Shown here one piece after another: positions 1-4,782 of a stretch of DNA of 8,182 bases. The position numbers and the translations under genes are program-made. Numbering within the stretch: the first letter of the stretch is position 1; each line of letters begins with the position of its first letter. The DNA comes from Dehalococcoidia bacterium (lineage in GTDB: Bacteria > Chloroflexota > Dehalococcoidia > UBA3495): NCBI GenBank assembly GCA_002730485.1, contig PCAH01000049.1, positions 1-8,182 on the forward strand, in the 5' to 3' direction. Below the pieces are notes generated by a model. That model was given only the letters and a program-made list of their open reading frames with translations, searched no databases and was not told the origin of the DNA.

Positions 1-1
1 C

Positions 2-175
2 TGGCAGTCCTACAAAGCATCAAAAAGGGCGGCTCCCACTATCACGCAGGATTGGATCGATGCCGAATCGGAGCGGATCGATGCCGAATCGGAGCGGGCC
101 GATGCCGAAGTAGAGCGGGCCGCTCTTGACGGCCCCCGTGACGCTGAGCCTTCTTGGTGGCGGCATGGCCAATGA
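2..175 (+). CDS. C-terminal part of an unknown charged, repeat-bearing protein (5' partial)
   Basis: The frame is open from the left edge to a TGA at 173-175, giving 57 residues of a protein whose start lies outside the window. I do not recognise the family. The visible part is hydrophilic and carries three 21-bp tandem units (55-75, 76-96, 97-117) that translate to IDAESER, IDAESER and ADAEVER. This is a perfect heptad spacing with alternating acidic and basic residues, which favours a charged helix or coiled coil. The C-terminus is PSWWRHGQ. The stop overlaps the start of the next gene by ATGA, suggesting translational coupling to a membrane peptide. The frame choice rests on the heptad periodicity, the ATGA junction and the hairpin downstream. 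The opposite strand is also open here, but it reads as arginine/histidine-rich low complexity and is judged a shadow. Function unknown. Confidence 0.55.
   Translation, partial: WQSYKASKRAAPTITQDWIDAESERIDAESERADAEVERAALDGPRDAEPSWWRHGQ
55..117. repeat. 21-bp tandem repeat, 3 units, inside a coding region
   Basis: The units are 55-75, 76-96 and 97-117. The first two are identical, and the third has diverged at a few bases (for example GGCC for GATC at its start). The 21-base period keeps the reading frame and encodes heptads, so copy-number change would lengthen or shorten a helix without a frameshift. Confidence 0.9.
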
Positions 176-261
176 TAATGCGTTGGCTAGTAGCGGCGAT
201 CATGGCGGCGATCATCGCCTCGATCATGATCGTTCTGTTCCTTGATAAGCCTCGACGCTGA
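172..261 (+). CDS. Micro-protein with a single membrane span, 29 aa
   Basis: The ATG at 172 overlaps the TGA of the upstream gene in an ATGA arrangement. The peptide starts MIMRWLVAA and ends FLDKPRR at a TGA (259-261). Residues 5-24 are an unbroken hydrophobic run of Leu, Val, Ala, Ile, Met and Phe, followed by a basic DKPRR tail, as in a one-pass inner-membrane peptide. A second in-frame ATG lies at 178. The middle is built from three 12-bp units (195-230) encoding AIMA, AIIA and SIMI. A GC-rich terminator-like hairpin begins 11 bases after the stop. Small membrane peptides next to other small genes in phages often act in lysis or membrane stress, but nothing here assigns such a role. No Shine-Dalgarno is obvious, so translation would depend on coupling. 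Confidence 0.5.
   Translation: MIMRWLVAAIMAAIIASIMIVLFLDKPRR
195..230. repeat. 12-bp tandem repeat with regularly spaced GATC sites
   Basis: The three units are 195-206, 207-218 and 219-230, of the form GGCGATCATSGC with drift in the last. GATC occurs at 198, 210 and 222, exactly 12 bases apart, with one more at 228. The repeat lies within the membrane-span coding region of the 29-residue peptide and keeps frame. Confidence 0.75.
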
Positions 262-272
262 TATCTGATCTT

Positions 273-323
273 GAGAACGCCCCCGCCTTTCGCGCCTCGC
301 CTCGCCGGCGGGGCGTTCTCTTT
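273..323 (+). terminator. Probable intrinsic terminator of the plus-strand genes
   Basis: The left arm GAGAACGCCCC (273-283) is fully complementary to GGGGCGTTCTC (310-320). After a one-base bulge at 284, GCC (285-287) pairs with GGC (307-309), giving about 14 pairs and a 19-base loop. The run after the stem is TTT following TCTC, so the U-tract is short. It sits 11 bases after the stop of the 29-residue membrane peptide, where a terminator is expected. The long loop and weak tail are the main doubts. Confidence 0.6.
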
Positions 324-330
324 GCGTAGT

Positions 331-346
331 GGCAACTATTGTTGCC
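331..346. promoter_or_regulatory. Dyad site GGCAAC-TATT-GTTGCC (operator-like)
   Basis: This is a perfect 6-bp inverted repeat around a 4-base centre, located just downstream of the plus-strand terminator hairpin. The core GCAACTATTGT recurs at 859-869 in the same orientation, beside a second GGCAACA palindrome. Recurrence at both ends of the gene-free interval suggests a protein-binding site rather than chance. It is too short to be a convincing terminator. Confidence 0.35.
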
Positions 347-347
347 G

Positions 348-395
348 CCCTGGCCTGGCCTGGCTGCCCTGGCCTGGCTGCCCTGGCTGCCCTGG
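348..395. repeat. CCTGG/CTGGC staircase tandem array
   Basis: The array consists of units of 19 (348-366), 14 (367-380) and 9 bases (381-389), then a final 6-base remnant (390-395). Each unit has the form CC(CTGGC)nTG, with n falling 3, 2, 1. It holds seven CCTGG pentamers, at 349, 354, 359, 368, 373, 382 and 391. CCTGG belongs to CCWGG, the known Dcm/EcoRII recognition sequence. The ordered loss of one 5-bp unit per step points to replication slippage plus block duplication. Confidence 0.9.
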
Positions 396-461
396 ACCGC
401 GCCCCACGTTGTCATTTCGGGCCGGCTATGCCAATGCGCCTAGGGGTCATGGTCACGCTGC

Positions 462-486
462 CGGCTCGGCTCGGCTCGGTTCGGCT
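462..486. repeat. 5-bp tandem repeat CGGCT, 5 units
   Basis: Five consecutive pentamers run from 462, of which four are CGGCT and one (477-481) is CGGTT. This is the second 5-bp-period array within 140 bases, next to the CCTGG staircase. No coding frame is supported across it. Confidence 0.85.
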
Positions 487-496
487 CTACTCACTG

Positions 497-900
497 TGAC
501 ATGCTCAAAAAGGCAGAGCGGAACACTCCAACGCAGACGGATGCGGCGAAGTATTGTCATGGCCGCGACGGCGGCATCGGTTCCGTATGTTTGGTTCGCT
601 TCGGTTTTGACAAACACAGCCCCGCGACCAAAAGCGAAGATCTGACTGTTGAAGCACAACGGAGGCTGTGCCTTGCGATCAGCCCCGCAGACCATTTCTA
701 GTCAAGCCTGCGTCGGGGCGGGGCGTGGATCATCCTGTACAGACGGATGCCGCTACGGGCCTCCTCTGGCCGTCTCGGCGGCAGAATTGCAGAACGCCCC
801 CCCCCGGGGGAAAAAAGGATAAGCCGCCTCTAACGACAGCCCCTCGTAAATTCTCTCAGCAACTATTGTGGCAACAGATGTTGTCACTTTGAGCATGTCA
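497..900. repeat. 13-bp inverted repeat flanking ~380 bp
   Basis: TGACATGCTCAAA at 497-509 is repeated as its exact reverse complement at 888-900 (TTTGAGCATGTCA). Just outside the match the two copies differ. The right copy abuts a 20-bp near-palindrome (868-887) and lies six bases from the minus-operon terminator stem. There is no transposase or other gene between the arms, so an insertion sequence is not supported. Paired binding sites for a regulator or replication protein are possible. Confidence 0.6.
868..887. promoter_or_regulatory. Near-palindrome GTGGCAACA-GA-TGTTGTCAC (operator-like)
   Basis: The two 9-bp arms are complementary except at one position, which would still form a G-U pair in RNA. 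It is preceded at 859-869 by GCAACTATTGT, shared with the dyad at 331-346, and followed directly by the right arm of the 13-bp inverted repeat. Such size and symmetry fit a dimeric DNA-binding protein site. There is no clear promoter next to it, so the assignment is tentative. Confidence 0.35.
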
Positions 901-906
901 TAGAGA

Positions 907-941
907 CTGAGAGCGGGGTGGTTCCGGTCCCCCGCCCTCAG
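907..941 (-). terminator. Intrinsic terminator closing the minus-strand late operon
   Basis: Read on the minus strand, CTGAGGGCGGGG (941-930) pairs with CCCCGCTCTCAG (918-907) over 12 positions, one of them a G-U pair, around an 11-base loop. The sequence after the stem is TCTCTATG, so it is only moderately U-rich. It begins 9 bases after the stop of the last minus-strand gene. The stem could also stop plus-strand transcription, since it lies between convergent units. Confidence 0.65.
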
Positions 942-950
942 CCTTGGTCT

Positions 951-1079
951 TCATTTCCGCATCTTAGGCAGGTCCCAGAACCCCATCATGTGTCCGACGA
1001 CAGCGGCCCAGCCCACTGCTCCAACGAGCATGAGTCCAAACCAGATGTTCCCGAGGGTGTCTGCTAGAAGTGTTGGCAT
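951..1079 (-). CDS. Small single-span membrane protein, 42 aa
   Basis: The start codon is fixed by an excellent ribosome-binding site: AGGAG (1091-1087) lies 7 bases before the ATG. The 42-residue product starts MPTLLADTLG. It has one hydrophobic stretch at about residues 11-36, rich in Gly, Ala, Val, Leu, Trp and Met (including LMLVGAVGWAAVVG), and a basic end KMRK, consistent with a one-pass inner-membrane peptide. It follows the 215-residue gene by 13 bases and is the last gene before the terminator. Single-span peptides at the end of a phage late operon are sometimes holins or other lysis helpers, but at 42 residues it is shorter than T7's holin (67 residues) and no family is recognised. 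Real gene: likely. Function: unknown. Confidence 0.75.
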   Translation of the reverse strand: MPTLLADTLGNIWFGLMLVGAVGWAAVVGHMMGFWDLPKMRK

Positions 1080-1092
1080 TTACTATCTCCTG

Positions 1093-1740
1093 TTATCGAG
1101 CCAATCGTGATCGCCGTGATCGCATCACGGACTTACGGTAGTAGATCGTAAGGTATGGATGTTTGGTGGAGATCGACTCGTTGTCTGTGTAGCCCACCAT
1201 CTTGTTGCCATACGTGGACCCCTCGTACCTGAACCTACAGATGAAGTCTGCCCTCCGTTGTCCCTCACGCAGGCTCAGGTTCATAAGTCGGCCGACTCGC
1301 ATATCGAGAAAGAAGCCGTCAGCGTACGATGTCCCCCCACCGGGGTCGAGGTCCTTATGGCCCCTGTCTCTTGTGAAGTAGTCCCCTCCTCCGGTAGCCC
1401 ACGCCTGTAACGTGGATCTATTGTCCCACGTCGCCTCTCCCTCCACGACGGCGTCCCCACTCACTAGGAACACCTCAAAGTCCAAGGACCCATCCGTTGT
1501 GTCGTTGTCGTAGTCGCTCGCAAACATGCCCTTTTTCTGGGCGATGGAGAGTTTGGAGTTGTAGAAGTCGCATCCCCTCGGTAGTGGGTCAGACCCTACG
1601 TCCGTGACCACGCATGTTCGGTTAAGGCGTGCTGGTGGCCCCGAGTTGGTTTGGACAGCCGCGTTGATTGAGTAGTTTACGTCACTCCTGATCTTGTCAA
1701 ACATGGTGTACCCCACGCTCGCGTATATCTTCTTAGGCAT
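1093..1740 (-). CDS. Probable phage structural protein, DNRLRE-like beta-sandwich, 215 aa
   Basis: The start ATG shares its A with the TAA stop of the upstream 42-residue gene (TAATG), which fixes the start and implies coupled translation. Composition is rich in Gly, Asp, Ser, Thr and aromatics, with no signal peptide or membrane span. Residues ~103-120 (ATWDNRSTLQAWATGGGD) and the ending at ~194-201 (HPYLTIYY) resemble the order of landmarks in DNRLRE-type beta-sandwich domains, in which a Trp-rich 'tWnn...w..gGgd' stretch precedes a Pro-Tyr-Leu-Thr-Val-x-Tyr last strand. This is recognition by eye, not a search result. The tail RRSRLAR is basic. Located after terL in a late operon, it could be a capsid decoration, tail or fibre accessory protein. 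The Asp-rich stretch near residues 76-83 (DYDNDTTD) might bind metal. Confidence 0.75.
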   Translation of the reverse strand: MPKKIYASVGYTMFDKIRSDVNYSINAAVQTNSGPPARLNRTCVVTDVGSDPLPRGCDFYNSKLSIAQKKGMFASDYDNDTTDGSLDFEVFLVSGDAVVEGEATWDNRSTLQAWATGGGDYFTRDRGHKDLDPGGGTSYADGFFLDMRVGRLMNLSLREGQRRADFICRFRYEGSTYGNKMVGYTDNESISTKHPYLTIYYRKSVMRSRRSRLAR

Positions 1741-1868
1741 TATTTGCTCTTTCGCTTCTTGGCCTTGGGCTTCTTCTTGATGTCTAGGTTACCAAGGCAG
1801 TAGGCCCGGAGCCTCGCCCCTCGCAGCCCAGCGGCGCGGCCTTCTTTGCCCTTTGACTTCTTAGGCAT
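1740..1868 (-). CDS. Lysine-rich small basic protein, 42 aa
   Basis: A textbook ribosome-binding site, GAGGAG (1880-1875), lies 6 bases before the ATG at 1868, 31 bases after terL stops. The 42-residue product begins MPKKSKGKEGR and ends with a dense Lys/Arg tail, KKKPKAKKRKSK. Its central stretch is Gly, Ala, Leu and Arg with one Tyr-Cys. It is strongly positive throughout and has almost no acidic residues, as in nucleic-acid-binding or protamine-like peptides. Its stop overlaps the next start (TAATG). Its first four codons, ATGCCTAAGAAG, are identical to those of the following gene. Location next to terL suggests a role in packaging, DNA condensation or the virion, but this is inference. 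Confidence 0.75.
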   Translation of the reverse strand: MPKKSKGKEGRAAGLRGARLRAYCLGNLDIKKKPKAKKRKSK

Positions 1869-1874
1869 TCATTT

Positions 1875-1880
1875 CTCCTC
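1875..1880 (-). promoter_or_regulatory. Strong Shine-Dalgarno of the 42-aa basic protein
   Basis: GAGGAG lies 6 bases upstream of the ATG at 1868-1866. It is much stronger than the sites of the upstream genes and is the main evidence that the short frame is translated. It also likely drives the coupled 215-residue gene, which has only a weak site of its own. Confidence 0.8.
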
Positions 1881-1899
1881 TTGGTTTGTGCTGAGGTGC

Positions 1900-3603
1900 T
1901 CATCGCGGCCCATGGTGGGTGAACCACCGGGCCTGCTTGACCCGTTTACCACAAGACGCATACTGCTCTTGCAGTTGCTCCTCAATGTACCTTTCGTGGG
2001 CAGTCGATGCGTGCTTAGACGGGTCTGTGTCCATATAGTCGGTCCATGCTTCGATGGCCATGGCGAGGGCATCTAGTTCATCGTCATGCTGGAGGCAGTT
2101 CCTCATCCGGGTGATCCGGGTCATTTGGCGTTGTAGGTCTAGGTTATTAGCGACGTCTGGGTGAAAGATGACCCTATGTTGGTTCATAGGCGCCTCACAG
2201 GCAGATATTAGGCGTATTTCCTTCTGACCCTTCGCCCTTGTCTCGGATACTGACGCCTTCCACCCGTTTGGGTATTCCTCGCTCCCCGGCTCCACGAAGA
2301 ACTTCTGTAGGACCGGCTCTAGGAGGCGGCCAAACATACCCTGTCCAAAGTTCGACTCTAGAACGATGTCGGTCGCCCCGTGGACCCTTGCTTGGTGGGA
2401 CAATCCCTCTAAGACAGCGTCTGAGTAACCACCATCGAACCCGCCGACCGCTTTGACCCATAAGTAACCGTTCAAGTAACTAACTACGGCGTACGCGGTC
2501 TTATCGGCGCCACGACCGGCGGGGTCGATGGCCATTTTGGTTCCAATGTAAGGGGTCCACCTCTCATCAAACATGATCGGGGCATAGAACCCATCAACAC
2601 CAAACCCTAGACTCGGAATGTCTTCACACCTCGTCGATTTCCCATGGTCGCTGCGCATGCCCCACGCAATGGTGACAGGGGCCTTGTCTCGGCTACACGG
2701 GAACACGATGAGGTCTTTCAGGCGGAGTGGGTAGCGAACGTCGTCCCCGAGGTGGCTTTGCAGCATGTACTGCATTGCGAAGGTGCTTCGCCCCTCGCTC
2801 ATCTCTCGTTCCTTGAGTTCCTGATCGTCGAACCGCTCTGGCCAAGCAGACGAACCCTTCTCCCACCCCTCTTTGATGAGGTCGTCGTACATGGGGGAGA
2901 TATGGTCAATGACCTCGTCGTCCTTGGGGACCCTGGCCGGCCAAGCCCGGAATGCATACCCCGCCTCATTGGCCAACTTGTCAAGAAGCGTCTCTTCGTG
3001 GTGAGGAGTTCCTAAGATCAGGATGTCTCCGCCAGGGATCAAGACATTCTCAAACTCCTTCACCTGCTCACGCAAGCGGTTCCGCATGTCTAGGGTGAGT
3101 GTGTTCTCCATCGTCTCAACGTCATCGGAAACGATGCACGAACTTCTGGCGCCCGTTATCTGCCCCTGGACGCCGTACGCACTAAAAGAAGGCGTACGGT
3201 CGTCAGGAGCCGGGCCGATGTCAAACATCGTTGCTGAATCACGTTGCCCGGCCTTCTTGTCTGGACTTAGGTGTTGCAAGAATGGGACCTGCTTGATCCA
3301 CTGTCTTGCCATGTATAAAGAAGACTTCGAGTGGGACTCACTCTTAGACACGAGCATGATTCTGTCATTGTTATCGGTAAACAGACGCCACAAGCAATAG
3401 GCGATGGTTACCCACGTCTTTGACGCGCCCCGGAATGCCTTGACTCCTCGCCGGCGTTCGCCATGCTGGAGCCACTCCGCCATGTCAATTTGATGCCTTG
3501 CGACGTCAGGAAGGTTCACCTCCCGCCACAATTCAGTCAAGAAGAACGGAAAGTCGTGAACGAGCCTCTCGATGTAGCGTTCAACGTCTTGTTTGTTCTC
3601 CAT
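1900..3603 (-). CDS. terL: Terminase large subunit (T7 gp19-like packaging ATPase/nuclease)
   Basis: This is the motor that pumps phage DNA into the procapsid by ATP hydrolysis and cuts the concatemer. The 567-residue length is close to T7 gp19 (586). The ATPase half shows a Walker A-type loop FRGASKTW at residues 57-64, a Walker B region CIVSDDVE at ~156-163 and a coupling motif LGTPHHEETL at ~197-206. The nuclease half shows the metal-binding acidic residues in MAIDPAGRGADKTAY (D360), VLESNFGQGMFG (E416) and HDDELDAL (D507/D508). FRG-x-x-K-[ST]-W, ESNFG-x-GM and HDD-x-LDAL are typical of T7-type large terminases, implying packaging of DNA with defined ends, probably terminal repeats. The ATG overlaps the phosphoesterase TAA by one base (TAATG), with AGGA upstream. 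The gene appears intact. Confidence 0.95.
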   Translation of the reverse strand: MENKQDVERYIERLVHDFPFFLTELWREVNLPDVARHQIDMAEWLQHGERRRGVKAFRGASKTWVTIAYCLWRLFTDNNDRIMLVSKSESHSKSSLYMARQWIKQVPFLQHLSPDKKAGQRDSATMFDIGPAPDDRTPSFSAYGVQGQITGARSSCIVSDDVETMENTLTLDMRNRLREQVKEFENVLIPGGDILILGTPHHEETLLDKLANEAGYAFRAWPARVPKDDEVIDHISPMYDDLIKEGWEKGSSAWPERFDDQELKEREMSEGRSTFAMQYMLQSHLGDDVRYPLRLKDLIVFPCSRDKAPVTIAWGMRSDHGKSTRCEDIPSLGFGVDGFYAPIMFDERWTPYIGTKMAIDPAGRGADKTAYAVVSYLNGYLWVKAVGGFDGGYSDAVLEGLSHQARVHGATDIVLESNFGQGMFGRLLEPVLQKFFVEPGSEEYPNGWKASVSETRAKGQKEIRLISACEAPMNQHRVIFHPDVANNLDLQRQMTRITRMRNCLQHDDELDALAMAIEAWTDYMDTDPSKHASTAHERYIEEQLQEQYASCGKRVKQARWFTHHGPR

Positions 3604-4520
3604 TAGTCCGTCCTATGTAGTTCAAACCTGAAGTCGTTTCTTCCGTCACGGCAATAGAATCGTAGCCACCACCCCCCGAGTGGCTTGGGGGGTCCAAACC
3701 GCTCGATGTGCCAACCACTATGCCCGTCACCGTACTCGTCTTTGTATGTTGCGGAACGGCAATGAACTTGTTCATCTACGTAAACCTCACCCCTCCTGCT
3801 GAGTCGCTCCCTGGCAATGGGAACGAGCCACTGGTCGTGGGTGTGCCCAGTTAGGACAATGTCCGCGTCTGGAAGATAGGTCGCCATTCTGTTTGTCTGT
3901 ATCACGCCGCGAGTGACCGGCCCCCCGCCCCCGGCGCCGTGAAAGTATTTCAACCGGAAGTGTCGGACACTGCCATGACGCTTGATAGAGAATATCACCC
4001 ACCCACCGTACCCACCCGCTTGGATTGAGGACCCCGTGAGTGTGTTTATTGCCTGTACGGTTCTTTCGCAAAGGTCTGTCTCGTGGCGTTTGAGGATTGA
4101 TTGTTCGTGATTCCCCCGACCCATGAGAATCCAGTTGTTTGCGAACGGCCTGTAGAACTCAACAGCCGAGTCAACGAGTGAGTCTATATATCTTCCGTTC
4201 TGTTGTTCGGGCCTGCACTGCGTGAGGTCAGACCTCTTGTCCCACTTTCCTTGCATTGCGCAATGAAGGTCACCCGCGTCAATGATGCCAGCGGATCTTT
4301 CCATCGCCTGGTCGAGGTGTCTTATTTCAAGTTCGTGTTTCGTGTGAGCGTTGTCGTGGTGTCTGTCTGACGACAGTAGGAACCATTGCTCCCACCCCTC
4401 AGTCTTCGTCACCGGTATGTCCACCCTCGCCACGTTCCTACTAACATGGGCGGTTGACCACGGCAACTTTGGCTGCCTACGTTTCACAGTTGCCACAAGT
4501 TGGACTAGCGAACAGCCCAC
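3603..4520 (-). CDS. Calcineurin-like metallophosphoesterase
   Basis: The five landmark blocks of a two-metal phosphoesterase are present in order: SDRHHD (D52, H54), AGDLH (D84), GRGNHE (N137, H138), YFHGAGGGG (H194) and GHTHDQW (H226, H228). All canonical ligands (D-x-H, GD, GNH[ED], H, GHxH) are kept, so an active enzyme is expected. The fold covers about residues 45-260, with an unassigned ~45-residue tail. The substrate cannot be read from sequence; relatives cleave phosphomonoesters, phosphodiesters or nucleic acids. The gene lies between the two terminase genes and overlaps terL by one base. The start is uncertain: the longest form uses a GTG at 4520, 44 bases inside the upstream gene, with GGAG only 3 bases before it. 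Later in-frame GTG codons around residues 8-37 would keep the whole catalytic domain. Confidence 0.9.
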   Translation of the reverse strand: MGCSLVQLVATVKRRQPKLPWSTAHVSRNVARVDIPVTKTEGWEQWFLLSSDRHHDNAHTKHELEIRHLDQAMERSAGIIDAGDLHCAMQGKWDKRSDLTQCRPEQQNGRYIDSLVDSAVEFYRPFANNWILMGRGNHEQSILKRHETDLCERTVQAINTLTGSSIQAGGYGGWVIFSIKRHGSVRHFRLKYFHGAGGGGPVTRGVIQTNRMATYLPDADIVLTGHTHDQWLVPIARERLSRRGEVYVDEQVHCRSATYKDEYGDGHSGWHIERFGPPKPLGGWWLRFYCRDGRNDFRFELHRTD

Positions 4521-4782
4521 CCTTCTCCAGTACCAAGATTCTCTTCACACAACATCTTGGGATTGTTATGAGGTAATCGAATGTGGTATCTCCTTGATCG
4601 TGCTTCATGGCGGAAGCAATTGAGACACTGCATTCTTCATTTGAGATTAGGAACCCGGACATTCGCACCTGCTGTGGTTCTGGCGCGTCTTCGACGGATA
4701 GGTCACTGTTGATTTCCGGCTCACAAGCATCTACCCAATCTATAAGGATGATTGGATATTCATCCGGCCCTTGTTGCTGCAT
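4477..4782 (-). CDS. Conserved phage hypothetical protein, ~101 aa
   Basis: This is a short acidic protein that starts inside terS and ends inside the longest phosphoesterase frame. Two ATGs stand side by side (4785 and 4782). GGAG at 4792-4789 is 3 bases from the first and 6 from the second, so 4782 is preferred. Landmarks, numbered from the first ATG, are ILIDWVDAC (13-21), GFLIS (44-48) and a closing IPRCCVKRILVLEKG (75-89). I recall this arrangement (a D/W-rich first strand, a 'GFL' turn with surface acidic residues, then 'IP+xCI xxI xxL') from ~90-residue proteins common in phage late regions whose role is not known. There is no signal peptide or membrane span. The last residues carry C-x-x-C (TCGNCET), which is probably incidental. 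Confidence 0.8.
   Translation of the reverse strand: MQQQGPDEYPIILIDWVDACEPEINSDLSVEDAPEPQQVRMSGFLISNEECSVSIASAMKHDQGDTTFDYLITIPRCCVKRILVLEKGGLFASPTCGNCET

Larger units (their letters stand above)
324..906. other. Gene-poor, repeat-rich interval between convergent gene blocks
   Basis: About 580 bases separate the facing terminator-like hairpins. Open frames exist on both strands (the longest are about 60-120 codons), but they are low complexity, lack ribosome-binding sites and overlap tandem repeats, so none is called. The interval holds a CCTGG staircase array (348-395), a CGGCT 5-bp array (462-486), a 13-bp inverted repeat (497-509 with 888-900), dyad sites built on GGCAAC (331-346 and 868-887), an 11-bp direct repeat CAGACGGATGC (534-544, 740-750), a second copy of AGAACGCCCCC (274-284, 791-801), and a homopolymer block of nine C, five G and six A (797-816). 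It appears GC-richer than the rest of the window. By position it could be a regulatory, replication or genome-end region, but the sequence alone does not decide. Confidence 0.6.

Noticed and set aside
42..335. Minus-strand open frame of 97 codons over the left-edge genes
   Set aside because: Its Arg/His/Pro repeats are the mirror of the 21-bp array, and the plus strand gives regular heptads plus an ATGA-coupled gene.
55..486. CRISPR array
   Set aside because: The repeats are directly adjacent, with different periods and no unique spacers of regular length.
607..640. Plus-strand promoter beginning with TTGACA at 607-612
   Set aside because: No TATAAT-like box occurs at 16-18 bases, and no gene follows downstream on that strand.
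271..645. Plus-strand open frame of 124 codons starting inside the terminator hairpin
   Set aside because: It runs through the CCTGG and CGGCT arrays, giving Pro/Gly/Cys low complexity, begins in a hairpin and has no ribosome-binding site.
453..695. Minus-strand open frame of 80 codons in the gene-free interval
   Set aside because: No ribosome-binding site, it ends in the CGGCT array (Ser-Arg-Ala-Glu-Pro repeats), and it lies beyond the operon terminator.
501..701. Plus-strand open frame of 66 codons
   Set aside because: The ATG is part of the 13-bp inverted repeat, no ribosome-binding site precedes it, and the product resembles no family I know.
797..816. Nine C, five G, six A homopolymer block as a terminator or frameshift site
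   Set aside because: The C/G runs could pair but leave no proper loop, and on neither strand does a U-run follow the stem. No gene crosses it. Its exact length may be a sequencing artefact.
497..900. Insertion-sequence-like element bounded by the 13-bp inverted repeat
   Set aside because: There is no transposase or long credible frame inside and no target-site duplication next to the arms.
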